Assembly: GCA_050084985.1 (NCBI GenBank)
Contig: JBITNC010000001.1
Location: 91,946,001-92,010,000 of the forward strand
Direction: 5' to 3'
Length of the DNA: 64,000 nucleotides
DNA from: Nageia nagi
Taxonomy: Eukaryota > Pinophyta
Part shown: piece by piece, positions 21,819 to 33,240 of the stretch
Layout of the letters: every line of letters begins with the position of its first letter
Position numbering within the stretch: position 1 is the first letter of the stretch
Position numbers and translations under genes: made by a program
The notes under the pieces: model-generated
Seen by the model: the letters and a program-made list of their open reading frames with translations, nothing else
Told to the model about the DNA's origin: nothing
Database searches by the model: none

Positions 21819-22672
21819 TGTTTACAAATAAAATTGAGCATGCAAATAAATAAATAGGCAAATATCTACAAACTCAATATTATCTGTATTTGAGCTACGG
21901 ATAGCAATTTATTCTAAATAGCAATAAACAAAATAACCAACTCAAAAATGTAATTATACCAACCAAGACTGTAATTTGTGTACTTACCTCATAGAATGTA
22001 CCTAACAATGAAAGATGAAGATGTTGGCAATGCATTGATGATGAGCTGCCCTTCCAAAATCGTAGTGACCTGAGAAGATGCAAAAATAGGACCGTGGGTG
22101 GTCCATTTTAGTGATATAAGAGCATCAGCAGTGTTCTTTGATTCATAAAGGAGCATTGACAGCCTTCATTTGATGATTCTTGACCTCTCGATCAAGTTTG
22201 GAACTTTAATACGGATGTCTCAGATAGCAGTACAATATCAGAATAGATCGTGGATGTTAGGATAGCTCACAAAAGGAAGTACACAAACCACAACCTTGTA
22301 GGTAGTACCAAGAGATACCTTAAGGGGTTGCCACTACAAGACCATACGCAGGATCATGTGTATCCTTGTTATGTGGACTTACTATTAGATCCCTTATTTA
22401 TATAGATAATAGATAATACAACCCATGGGTCGGCATACATATACATAAACAAGGCTAATTCACAACATTCTAGATAAACACACCAATAAACAAGGTAATT
22501 TATACAATATTCAAGATAATCCATGCAATATTCAAGATAATCATTATAAGATTCACATTTAAGACAAACATTGATATTATCACTTTAAGACATTCAAGAC
22601 ATATATTTAGACCAAGCATGTTTTCATTAATTTATTGATTTAAAAACATAAATTCATTTTTATGTGTTAACA
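21819..22672 (-). repeat. 5' LTR of element C
   Basis: 854 bases, partner of 15211-16069. Minus-strand TATATAAATA at 22395-22404 points into the gag side. It includes the motif GGACCGTGGGTGGTCC near 22091. The outer edge TGTTAACA abuts ATAAT. Confidence 0.93.
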
Positions 22673-22677
22673 ATAAT

Positions 22678-23722
22678 AGAAATAGGTATGTCTATTATGG
22701 AAATGTTTGTGTTTATGTGATATTTAAGCAATTTATATGGTGTAATCAAATAATTAGGATGGTTATTTACATGTTTCAATTAAAAAATATAATATCTAAT
22801 GAGTAAAACCTTTCAAAACCTTAAATACTATGAAATGGAAAGATCTAAAAATATTCTTGGATCTATGAGATCCAAGGATACCCACAAGATCAAATAGATA
22901 CTTAAACTATGTGTTGATGATAGTATGAATTCAAAATAAAAATTTTATTATGGAAATGCAAACTAAGATAATTTTATCCTATTAAAAATACTAAAATACA
23001 AACAAGTTTATGGTAGGATACAAGGCTTGATAGATCCAAGCTTTTCTATGGTTGAGATATCTCCAAAATTGAAAAAACCTTACATATACAAGTATATTTG
23101 AAATGTAAAGTGAAATTTATTACAACAGTATTACTGCAAGGATGGTAGCATGAAGATCCTTGGCTTGGAATGGTGAGAGATCCTCTAAAAGCATGTAACC
23201 CTTGAGAAATCCTCAAAACCCTAGCCTTCAAACCCTCTTAGCAATCTTGGAGCAATTTGATTGCAAAACTCATAAGTGAGCATGAAAAAAATGAATTATA
23301 AGTAATGACCCAAGAGAGGGAATTCTAATTTTTCATTGAGTTATATGCCTCTTTGGATAACTGAAGTGAATATAGGTAGATATCTACTTTTGCATCTTTT
23401 TTGAGTTTGAGTTAATTTATCTCATTTTGCATATTTGAACATTTGATTTTTCATAATTAGATATTATAAATAAATCAAAACAATGAATTAAAGCATTTTA
23501 ATGCATTAAAACTCATCTATTCAAAAAGTGTTATTTTTTAGCCTCTACATTTTACCCTTGGACTAGGTATTTTGCACAAATGACTTAGTCCAACAAGTGT
23601 AGATAGTTATATGTTATTTTAGAAAACCATTTTGAACATTTGAACTTTGAAATATTTAAAATATTAAAACTTTGAATATTGAAATTTTAAGCTAATTTGA
23701 TCAATTAAATGAATATGTAAAG
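22678..23722. other. unassigned AT-rich DNA
   Basis: No recognised gene. The minus strand around 23200-23350 has a promoter-and-leader look (ATATAACTC, then a CTAGGGTTTTGAGG stretch), so it may be part of an old LTR, but I found no partner. Confidence 0.35.
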
Positions 23723-24195
23723 CAATTTGAATGTACTTTCAACAATTCAAACTCTAAAGCAATGCGTTCATGATGGAAAAAAGCATAAAATTTGGAACAA
23801 ATATGAATAGTAGTTCAAATGTAGTTTTTATCAATTCAAGCCATAAACAATGTGTTATTGGAGATAAAAAAATTGAAAAATTTGGAAAAAAATATGAACA
23901 ACAATTCAAATGTAGTTTTCATCAATTTGAATCCTAAATAATGTATTCTTGGAGAAAAAATTGTAAAATTCAAAACAAATGTTAATAGCAATTCGAATGT
24001 AGTTTTCATAAATTTTAATCCTAAACAATGTGTTCCTAGCAAATTCAATACAAATATGAATAGCAATTCAAATGTACATTACAAATTTTTGAATCCTAAA
24101 TAATGTATTCTTGGTAAATTCAGAACAAATATGGATAGCAATTCGAATGTAGTTTTCATTCATTTGAATCTTGAATAATGTATTCATGGAGGTAG
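23723..24195. repeat. 75-90-bp tandem repeat, about six degenerate copies
   Basis: Units begin near 23723, 23811, 23902, 23989, 24064 and 24139. They share CAATTCGAATGTAGTTTTCA, TTTGAATCCTAAATAATGTA and TTCTTGG. Spacing shortens from about 90 to 75 bases along the array. Confidence 0.85.
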
Positions 24196-26590
24196 GAATT
24201 TGAACCACTTATATAGTATTTGATGATTGAATACATCAAACCTATACAAAATGTTTGTGATGGAGTAAGCACATGGGCATACTAACAAGCACATAGTCTT
24301 GTTAAAAACTTAGAAAATTTGAAGTTTTTGCTTTTAAATAATTTTGAATTCAGGTAGTTTGAACTTTGAACAAATTCTTTGGAAAAAAGATATCAAAATT
24401 TTGAATAATTTAGGTGTTTCTCCCCTCAAATGATATTGTATTAAGCATGATGGAAAATATAATATTGATCAAAAAAGAGAAGATTTTGTGTGATTTATGA
24501 ACAAATTTGGCACTTTTTTTGTTTTTTTATTATTATTCCAATTTGATATTTTGAGAAAATAAGTGGTTGAAGAATGTAATTGAATAATTTTGAACAAGGT
24601 TTGGGCCTGCCAACAAACTAAAAATGCAAATTTGATTCTAAAATGGTCAAAAAAGGGAAAAACTTAAGTAAGAAGTTACCATTTTTAGTCATTTGCACAT
24701 TTGAAAGTTGGAATTTTGGTGGAGAGAGAGCAATTGAGAGACCATGGTGGTGAATAAGGCATCTATAGCTCTGATTATCATCAAAAAACTATGCCCTAAA
24801 TGTCAAGTAAGTCCTTGAACATGAATCTCTATTTTTTTAGGAGTTTTTTGAAAATTTTATGTCTTTTTTAGTGAAAAATAGTGGAAAGTTTGAATTTACT
24901 TATTTTAGCTCTAAATTACCCCAATTTGATTGGATTAAAATACATGTTGAAGGATGAGAACATATGAAAACATCTCCTAGTCTAGTTCTACCCCAATCAA
25001 TCCAAATTTAGAGAAATTTAATTCCCAAAAAATTGTAAAAGAGTGGCTTTCATGTCATTTTTACTTCTTATTTTCAAATGAAGTGTCGAATCTAAAAATT
25101 AATCGATACCCATCTAATTTTTTTATGCCCCATTATAGTTTTATTATGCCAAACTTCCTAAAAGTGGTTCAATTTACAAGAAAACATAATTTAACTCATA
25201 AATAAATCAAGAGGGTTTGGAATTTTGAAATTTATTGATTACTCTCAAATTGAGTGTTGGATCAAAAAATGGATTAGGACCCACCTAGTCATTTTCACCC
25301 AATTAGGTCCTCACAATCTTTGTTTCATTGAAAATGGAGTAGAAATATAGATTTTAGGTAATTTTTGTGATCCTAGGCTCTAGGTGCAATGCAACCTATT
25401 CTCTAGGACCAAGCACACTACACCTAGGAGTTGGGGGCTAGGCATACTACACCTATGGGATAGGCCCCTAAATGCACTATGCCTAGGACAATGTGCACTA
25501 CACCTAGACTATAGCTTAAATTTAAGCCTATTTTGTGCAAATTTTAAGATTTTCACCTTCCAATTTGCATGTTAAGCACGATTTGGTGGTTGTTACTTAA
25601 ATCTAAACCCATGTAAATAGAATATTGCATCATTTTTTATAATTTCATTGTTATTTTATGATGATTGATCTAAATTTATATAAAAAATGAAGTGTTGATA
25701 ACTTGTTTACAAAAAGAATAAATTTAATTACCAAAACTTTACAAAATCTACTGGTTGTTCTCGTAGGATGTTGAAAAGTGATATTACACCAAAAATTCAT
25801 GTTTATTTTTGACTTGTACTTTCCTTTATGCAAAATTATAATTGCTCTTATTCTTGATGTAAACTTGTATTTTTTGCAAAAAAGTACTATTCCTAATGCA
25901 AGGATCTGGTTTTTGCACTTTTCTTATCATTTGAATAACATGATATTATTGTGTAAAGTGATATTCCAAGCATAAGCATGGTTTTCTCAATGCAACAAGT
26001 GGTAGAAATGATTTGTCTAAAATGTAACACTATATATGTTGAGGTAAATTTCAATTTTTTAGCATGTATGTAAGTGTGATTATGCAATGCAATTTAACTT
26101 TTTCTTTCAGTACTATGGTGCTAGATGTATGTTGTATCATTAAGTTTTGTAAAAATTTTATACAAGGTTCTCCTAATGGTTCATACATCCTTTATGGCCT
26201 AGAATATTGTCCTTGCACTTGATTCTAACCCTAATTTTAATTTTATGGTTGATTCTAATTATAAGATTGATTATGTACATTTATTTGATTAGTTTGTTGG
26301 ACATTTTGCATTTGAGGTGGTGGTGGTGCTTGGAGCATTTATTTATTAAATTAGAGTTTGCCTCCATTATTAGCATCACTCTTATTAGATCCATAACTTC
26401 AACTATTATTTCTTTCTTTAATTGATTAACTTAGGGTGGTGGTGCTTGAAGCTCTTCAGATAATAGCTAGAGAAAATGTAAAACTAGGGTGTGTTCTACC
26501 TATGTTTCAAAAATGGATTTGAATGTAGGAAAACCTAATATATATAGAATTAAGGTTTATTTTAATGATATTTGAATAATTTTTAGGGTT
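24196..26590. other. unassigned AT-rich DNA with short repeats
   Basis: No recognised coding domain. At 25390-25510 the string CACTACACCTAG recurs about five times. An exon-like start at 24744 (ATGGTGGTG, 21 codons, ending CAA|GTAAGT at 24806) is noted only as a curiosity. The right part may be the leader of the gag remnant that follows. Confidence 0.35.
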
Positions 26591-26599
26591 AACCTTGAT

Positions 26600-27915
26600 T
26601 TACCTCTATAAGAGCCTCATCCTGATGATCATATAGAGCCCGATGCACATAGTGACACTGAATCTATAAGCTCTAGCAAGAAAATGGATATTATTGGAGA
26701 AAATCCCAATATATTTTATATTTCTATTAATCATTTTGATTTTTAAAGTGTAATATTAGAAAGTCACGATGATACTTCTGATATTAATGTTGAAATTAAG
26801 GATTTAGACATAATTCCTAACCATATTCACTCTATCAAGGAATTGTTATCTGATAAAGAAAAAATAGAATATTTTCTTACTCATAATGTTGAAAGTGTTG
26901 TTGATATCCTAACCAATTATGAGTTATTAGAATAAAAATATGTAGCTTCATAGTCCTTGGACAGCTTGTTCTCTTATGAAAATGTAGGTTCTTCAAGATG
27001 AAGGGTCTCTATCATTCATCAAGACACCATCAATTGCATGTCAGTCTACACACACCATTGATAGTCTAGAAGAATATGTTACAAAGAATATGAGTGAAGT
27101 GGATATCAAGGATGATGGCATGGAAATCAAGGATTATTATGAACATTTTATCCTTAATCCTAAACATTACAAATAGGTATGCCTTTTGATAAAGGTAAGG
27201 GTATTTTGCAAAATGAAGATACTGGTATGAAAATTAGACAACTTGTTGATACTATTAATAATGTTTATAAATGTCACCATGATTGGTCATAGGAAGAACA
27301 CAATACTAAATTTGAAATCCTTCAAAATTCTTAAGAGTCTACATCCTTTTATAGGGCTACTCATGAACAAAAACTAGAGTTTATGATAGAATTACTTAAT
27401 AAGATTGACCATGAAAGGATAAATAGAATAGGGTCATTTATGTCACTTAAAGAAAAATATCTTAGAAATGTAAATAAATATTCTTCTCAAATCAACAATG
27501 TTCTACCTCAAACCCCTCCACCACCCCTAATATCTAACACACTTGTTGTCCAAAATCAACAGTCAACTCAAACCCTATGGTCATAAACACTACCAAAATA
27601 ATGGAGGAAAGAATTTAGAAATTAGAAAAAGAATTGCTTAATGATGATGAAAATGATTTCTTATTTTGTTTGAAACAACCTTTGACTAATAGAATTATTT
27701 CTAAAGTACTTACTAGTAATAAATTATGAAATTTACAAATTTGGATGGATTGCAAGATCTAAAGATGCATGTTATAAAATTTTAAGAAGAAGCTATGGAA
27801 TATGTTCATGATAAAGATTTTCTTACCAAATTGTTTTCATATAGTTTAAAATATGAAGTATTGAAATGGTATTTTCTTCTTTTTGAAAAGAGCATTGATA
27901 AATACACTATTACAT
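26600..27915 (+). pseudogene. gag remnant of a plus-strand gypsy element (element D)
   Basis: Plus strand with several stops. The clearest part is 27720-27910: TNFDGLQDLKMHVIKF, EEAMEYVHDKDFLTKLFSYS, LKYEVLKWYFLLFEKSIDKY. This is the Gag core pattern (F.G..DP..H...F, LF..SLKG.AL.WY..LP..SI). Just upstream are LEKELLNDDENDFLFCL and an N-terminal region with ELLNKIDHERINRIGSFMSL (27383-27586) and a proline run. The domain stops abruptly at about 27915. No pol or LTR of this element was recognised. Confidence 0.75.
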
Positions 27916-28129
27916 TTAACTAATTTTGCATCATCCTATGCATCAAACACTTCTTTTTTTTGGCACCGAATTAATGCCTCATGTGATGCTAAGGGTAATG
28001 TCAATTCATGCATCAAACAAAACATCATGAATAGTATTTTTTTCATCATCCAAAGCATCATAGTAGGAATGCATAATGCATCAACCCTAATGTGATTAAT
28101 GTAAAAAAAAATACTCAAAAAGTATTGAT

Positions 28130-28665
28130 AATTTGACTCTAAAAGAATCAAGGTCTTGACTCCTAAAGCATCGATGTTTTGACTCACAAAGCATCAATAT
28201 TTTGAATCAAAAAGCATCAATATTGAGATGCATAAAGCTTCAATAAATTTAATCTTAAAGAATCAAGTTCTTGAATCCTAAAGAATCTATATTTTAACTT
28301 ATAAAGCATCATTTGTTTGACTCATAAAGCATCAAGTTCTTGACTCCTAAATCATCAAGTTTTTGACTCCTAAAGCATCAAGTTCTTGCCTCCTAAAGTG
28401 TCTATATGTTGATTCATAAAGCATCATTGTTTTGAATCATAAAGTATCAAGTTATTGACTTCTAAAGCATCAACTTTTTGACTTCTAAAGCATCAATTTC
28501 TTGACTCCTAAAGCATATATATTTTGACTTATAAAGCATCATTGTTTTGAATCATAAAGCATCAAGTTCTTGACTGCTAAAGCATCAAGTTTTTGACTCA
28601 TAAAGCATCACAGTGTTGAGTCATAAAGCATCAATTTTTTTACTCATAAAGAATCAATTTTTACA
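28130..28665. repeat. 23-bp minisatellite, about 22 copies
   Basis: Consensus near AAAGCATCAAGTTCTTGACT plus CCT, with variants TTTTGACTCATAAAGCATCA. It follows the truncated gag of element D by about 200 bases. Noncoding. Confidence 0.92.
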
Positions 28666-28936
28666 TTGTAATACAAAAAAAAATTATTTATTATTACCAT
28701 ATTTTATTTCTTTTTTTTTTGTAGTGTATAATACATTCAAATACATATATTAAACATAATATATATACATTCAAGATACATTCATTCAAAATACATTTCA
28801 AATAATAGATTAAAAGTAAAAAAAATAAAATCTAAACATATAAGTATAATAAAACTTAAAAGACAATATGTATAAATAATATAACACATTAAATTTGTTT
28901 ACTTAAAAAACAACCCTGCAAGCATGCAAAAATAAG
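28666..28936. other. AT-rich flank left of element A
   Basis: Simple AT-rich sequence with repeated ATACATTCAAATACAT strings. Nothing else seen. Confidence 0.5.
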
Positions 28937-29721
28937 TGTTGTCACAACCAACAAAAACTCTTTATTGATCTTTGAATAAACCTTAATTTTGTTTACAAAT
29001 TACCTCACATGGAGGGCTTTAGTATAATGTGTGATACAGACCTCTTAGAGGCCTTCTTTGTTGATGTCTTCAAGCTCCAAATATCATTTAGTTAAACTTG
29101 TAATAAGAATAATTGTGGTTGCTTCCTTCTTGCTAACTCCATGGCTTCTCTTTACTTTAATTGGTTGCTAGTCTTGTAAAACATAAACAAATAACCCATC
29201 AAAACATACCTACTCATGCTCTAAGATTATAATAAATAAATATACATATAAACAAAAATAGTAAATTGAAATGTGCTTATCAATCTAGATATAATTCAAC
29301 AATATAAGGTTGCATTTCATCTTCTAACTTCTATATATCCATTTCTCCATGGGAGGGGTCTTATTTATAGATTTTCCAAGGTAGCTAAAGTTGCTATTTT
29401 GGAAGGCAAGTTTGGATAAAAAATCTCATCTAGCCTTATCATCAATTATATTTGTTCAAGGAAAATGTAGGATTAAGGATGATTCATCCTTGATCTATTA
29501 GCTTATTTTCTTGGGTGCCTAATTTTTCTATTTTTTTTCTTTATATTTCCTATTTGTAGGATTGTTAGCGATTACCCATCAAGTGCCAATGATTACGTAT
29601 GATCATTGATGATTGTACTAGATCACCAGTGATCAAAAGACTTTGGTAAACTTTATTATTTACCTAAAAATTTTACTCCTATTTCATTTATTGAAAGAAG
29701 GATCATTTTTAGGTGTCTACA
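28937..29721 (-). repeat. 3' LTR of element A
   Basis: In element orientation it starts TGTAGACACCTAAAAATG at 29721, the same as B's LTR, and ends TTGTGACAACA at 28937, comparable with B's CACTGCAACA. A minus-strand TATAAATA at 29362-29369 sits in ATCTATAAATA as in B. The inner end is fixed by the purine tract. The outer end is by analogy because the partner LTR is not in the window. Confidence 0.72.
29362..29369 (-). promoter_or_regulatory. TATA box in element A LTR
   Basis: TATAAATA in the same AATCTATAAATA context as the TATA boxes of element B (44373 and 61414). Confidence 0.6.
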
Positions 29722-29737
29722 TTTTGCCCCCTTTTTG
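29722..29737 (-). promoter_or_regulatory. polypurine tract of element A
   Basis: The minus strand reads AAAAAGGGGGCAAAA next to TGTAGACACC, closely matching B's AAAAAGGGGAAAAA. Confidence 0.78.
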
Positions 29738-31250
29738 AAACACAAAACATTTTATAGGTGGAGATTATTTTGAAAAACTAAGCCTATTTGAGAAGGGGTA
29801 CAATCAAGTCTTGGACTTGTATTTCTTGATCTTAAGTTAAGGTTTTAGATTAACTCATTCTCTATGAATAAGATAAATATAAGTAATTGGATTATGACTA
29901 AATCCATTTTTTGATATTTTGTGTTTGACACATTTTGAAAGCAATAAGAGTTGTAGTGCAAGGTGTTACTTATATAGTTATCACTATACTATTGTGCTGT
30001 GTTGGCAGGATACAAAAGGAGTCTTATCTATTAGGCATATGCCATAGTTAGCATGTGATAAAGAATCTCTCTTACAAATACAATAACTTTAATAATTCTA
30101 CTTTTTTCCTATAAGATATATTACTTGATGATCTTGCGCAAAAGTTCATCTAACAATTTTAATCATATCCACACCTATCCTTCTTTTTTTGTGATAAAAG
30201 AAGGGTCATTTTTCAAATTCAAAGTTACACAAGAGTCTTGATTTTTTCAAAAACACTTGTATTATTTTTATCTTCAACACATATTTCTTAATTTTTTAGG
30301 ATTTTAATAGTTTGTTATTATTTTTGATATTTTTCATGATAATTTTGATATGTGTATTTTTTGAGCACAAATGTTTTGGACTATATTTTTTGCTTTTAGT
30401 TGAGTATTGTTGATCATTCAAAAGATATATACAAAATTTTATAAATAGTCTTAATTACTCTATTCTATTTCAAAAAATTTCATCAATATTTATAATTAAT
30501 TGTAGGCTTAACTTGACATAAAGTATTTTTGACATACTTTGACATTACTAAATAATTTTTGTATTTTTAAGTTTTAAATAGAAACTTTTAATAAAGCACA
30601 TAAGGAAGATCCTAGGTACTTCTCTTGTTGAAATACCCATATAAATTGTGCATTTAAGAAAACCCCTTTCATCTTTTTTTTAAAGGTTTAGGTCACTGAT
30701 GATCCAATTATAATTGCCAATGATCCTTAAGGATCATTGGTGCTTGATTCAAAATCATTGATGTTTGATTGCATGAGAAATAAAAAGAAACAGATTTTAT
30801 ATGTCACTTTCTAATTTATTTTTTTAGTGCTAGGTTAGAGCTCTTATTGCCCTTACCCCATATTTTGAGCATTTGACCCCACACTTCCCATTTTCATCAT
30901 TGGTTGGAGCCATGATGCCATTGTAAGGATGATCTACATCATGTAAGAGGCCAATGAGAGAGGAGATAGGTTTTGAAATCCCCTTTTTGATTTTTTATTT
31001 AATACATTAAATTTAACCATTAAAAGCCAAAATAGAAACTATATATAGGTTTATAATAATTTTTATAGTCTTTTATACCATTTATTTTCTAATTTTTTTC
31101 TATTTTTGATGATTTTTGAACCTTTCAAAAACCCTCAATCATAGTCGCTAACTAGGGTCAAGGGTTTATAGAAATGATAACAATTAGCCTTGATTGTTGG
31201 TGATTCTACAAACTTGAACCTTGATCATTAGCAATTGTTCTAAAAATTTA
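29738..31250. other. element A 3' noncoding region
   Basis: AT-rich. Near 30690-30770 and 31140-31240 it holds clustered variants of the motif (G)TCACTGATGATC / GCCAATGATC, which also occurs in the LTR at 29570-29640. No gene recognised. Confidence 0.5.
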
Positions 31251-33240
31251 AATTTTTTTAACAATAACTCCTTTTTTCACACAACTATTTTAGGTCTTGG
31301 AGATTTTTGAACCATGTGGTTGATATCCCAGGATCTTACTAGAGGGTCAAGATCTACTAATGGTAGAGGATCACACTTTTTTGTATAGTGTGGGCTTTTG
31401 ATTTTGGCCTTATATGGATCACCTCCATTGGGATTACTCTTTGCTAGTGGCTTTACTGGAGAGATGGAACTCTTCAATTGACACCTTTCATCTACCTATA
31501 GGGGAGATGATAATTATGATGGAGGTATCCATAATTTGTATCATTTATCAATTTAGGGATAGTACATTTAGCATGTTATGGATAAAGAGTTGATGCACCC
31601 TAACATCCTCACTATTTATGGAGTAGGCTTAGTTGACAATATTCTAGGAGACATGTTTTTAGATGGCTTCCCATACTTCAAGTATTGGAATAATGATCAA
31701 TAGATACTTTTATGAGCATCCTACTTGATGGGGCTTATCCAATGTTATGCTCTTTCAAACATGAGTAGCGATTGACTTCCCTAGTTTCTATTACATGTAG
31801 TGATTAACATGCTTCAACATAGTACTATATATGCTTGGTCTCCTACTCTTCTGGAATGGATCTATAGGGAGCTTTTCTTTTATTCTCTTGATGATAGATC
31901 ATCATTATTACTCATAATTACTTTGAAGGTTTGGGCATATGAGCACATTCATATTGATCACCTTCATGGATTCCTAGTTCCTAATTTTAAGACCCACTTT
32001 ATTTATCTAGCTTGTATTTCATAGAGGAGGGATGATTTCTACTCATATCCTTCTGATAGTATACATCATGATGTCATGTATTACCAGCACTTACTATCAT
32101 GCTTAGTGCTTAATCAATTGAGATTTAGACCTTATCACTCTTATCTTGATTGGGATGAGCTTGCTACCTAGCTCATTGGCACTAGATAAGCCAAAGTTCT
32201 TAGTAGGAGGAGGACTAAGTTTTTAGAGTACTTCTTTGAGCAAGTGTGATGCTAGTTTGATTTTATGTAGGATATTCCTCCTACTTCTATTCCATTTCTT
32301 AGAGAGGGTGAGGTACCTATTGAGGAAATCTAGCAACTGATATATGTAGATCCCAATATAACACAAGAGGAGCCTTTAGCAAAGGATTCTGAGGTGGATG
32401 ATGTAGGAGCTATAGATGAGTTCCTAGCATGGTGGTAGGTTGAGACAAAGGGAGATACCAAAGAGGAGGGACATCATTAGGTACACCAATAGGTTGATAA
32501 GTTAGGTGTAGCAATTGAGATTAGAGAGGTAGGTGATGATGAGCCTACCAAACCATAGTTTAAGTAGATAAAGGAGCAAGTGATGGAGGAGCCACTAGAC
32601 ACAACTAACTAGGTTAGGGAGGTTGAGGTAGGCACATCAACTAGAGGGGTGAGAGGAGCTCGAGTCCCTCCTCCATAGGTACCCAACATGGATGTACTCA
32701 TATGTGATATATATGAGTTGAGATATCATATTTTCTAGCTCAATGCTTGCATGTACCATTATCAAGATAAGAGGGACAAGTACCATTAGGAGAGGGATAA
32801 GGTTAGAGCTTCTTTATAGGCTAAGGGAGCTAGTACATCAATAGAGGTATCTAGTCATCCTTCAATATTTATTCAAGGTATTCTCCAATAGAGGGACTAC
32901 TATTCTTTCATTATTCAAACATGGATGATAGGGGTACCTCCTTATGTTCTTGGTATGCTATATCTAGTTCCTCCTATTTCATATATTCCTGCAGATGTCT
33001 TAGTTTATTAGGAACCTAATGGAGTTCATCAAACTACTAGTACTCAAGGTAGAGTTGTTAGGCCTATTGTATCTCATAGTCCTAGTGGGATAGGTGAAGT
33101 TTCTCCATAGCATCTAGTGGGATCTTCAAAGATTCACAAGGTGGCTTGAGATGTGAGTCCTATAGGTTCAGTAAGCACTACTCATCCTATACAAGGTAGA
33201 GTTGGTAGTCCTAAAAGTGGTGGAGAGGGAAGCTCTTGAG
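31251..33240 (+). pseudogene. plant mobile domain (PMD) frame, antisense in element A
   Basis: The plus strand reads FWPYMDHLHWDYSLLVALLE and RWNSSIDTFHLPIGEMIIMM (31390-31530), the ERW...TFHLP.GEM.IT core of PMD proteins. Then come LMGLIQCYALSN, LKVWAYEHIHIDHLHGF (31920-31975), DVMYYQHLLSCLVLNQLRFR and an acidic linker. It ends with the tail ICDIYELRYHIF near 32700 and proline/glycine-rich sequence to about 33240. It is collinear with the copy in element B (57870-59830) and lies in the same place, opposite in strand to pol. Numerous stops. Confidence 0.8.

Larger units (their letters stand above)
15211..22672 (-). mobile_element. Element C: gypsy (Tat-like) retrotransposon with gag and antisense PMD, no pol
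   Basis: A 7.46-kb element with near-identical LTRs (15211-16069 and 21819-22672), TSD ATAAT (15206-15210 and 22673-22677), and PBS and purine tract in minus orientation. Minus-strand gag lies at 20660-21745. No protease, RT, RNase H or integrase is present. The space where pol would be is only about 530 bases. A plant mobile domain frame runs on the opposite strand (18334-20128), then tandem repeats precede the 3' LTR. It looks non-autonomous and would need pol from a relative. Confidence 0.9.

Noticed and set aside
24744-24806. Exon-like start ATGGTGGTG with donor CAA|GTAAGT
   Set aside because: Only 21 codons, with no recognisable downstream exon or promoter. Could be chance.
28130-28665. 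Possible CRISPR-like array of 23-base units
   Set aside because: Units are directly contiguous without distinct spacers, in a plant-type retrotransposon setting. It is a minisatellite.
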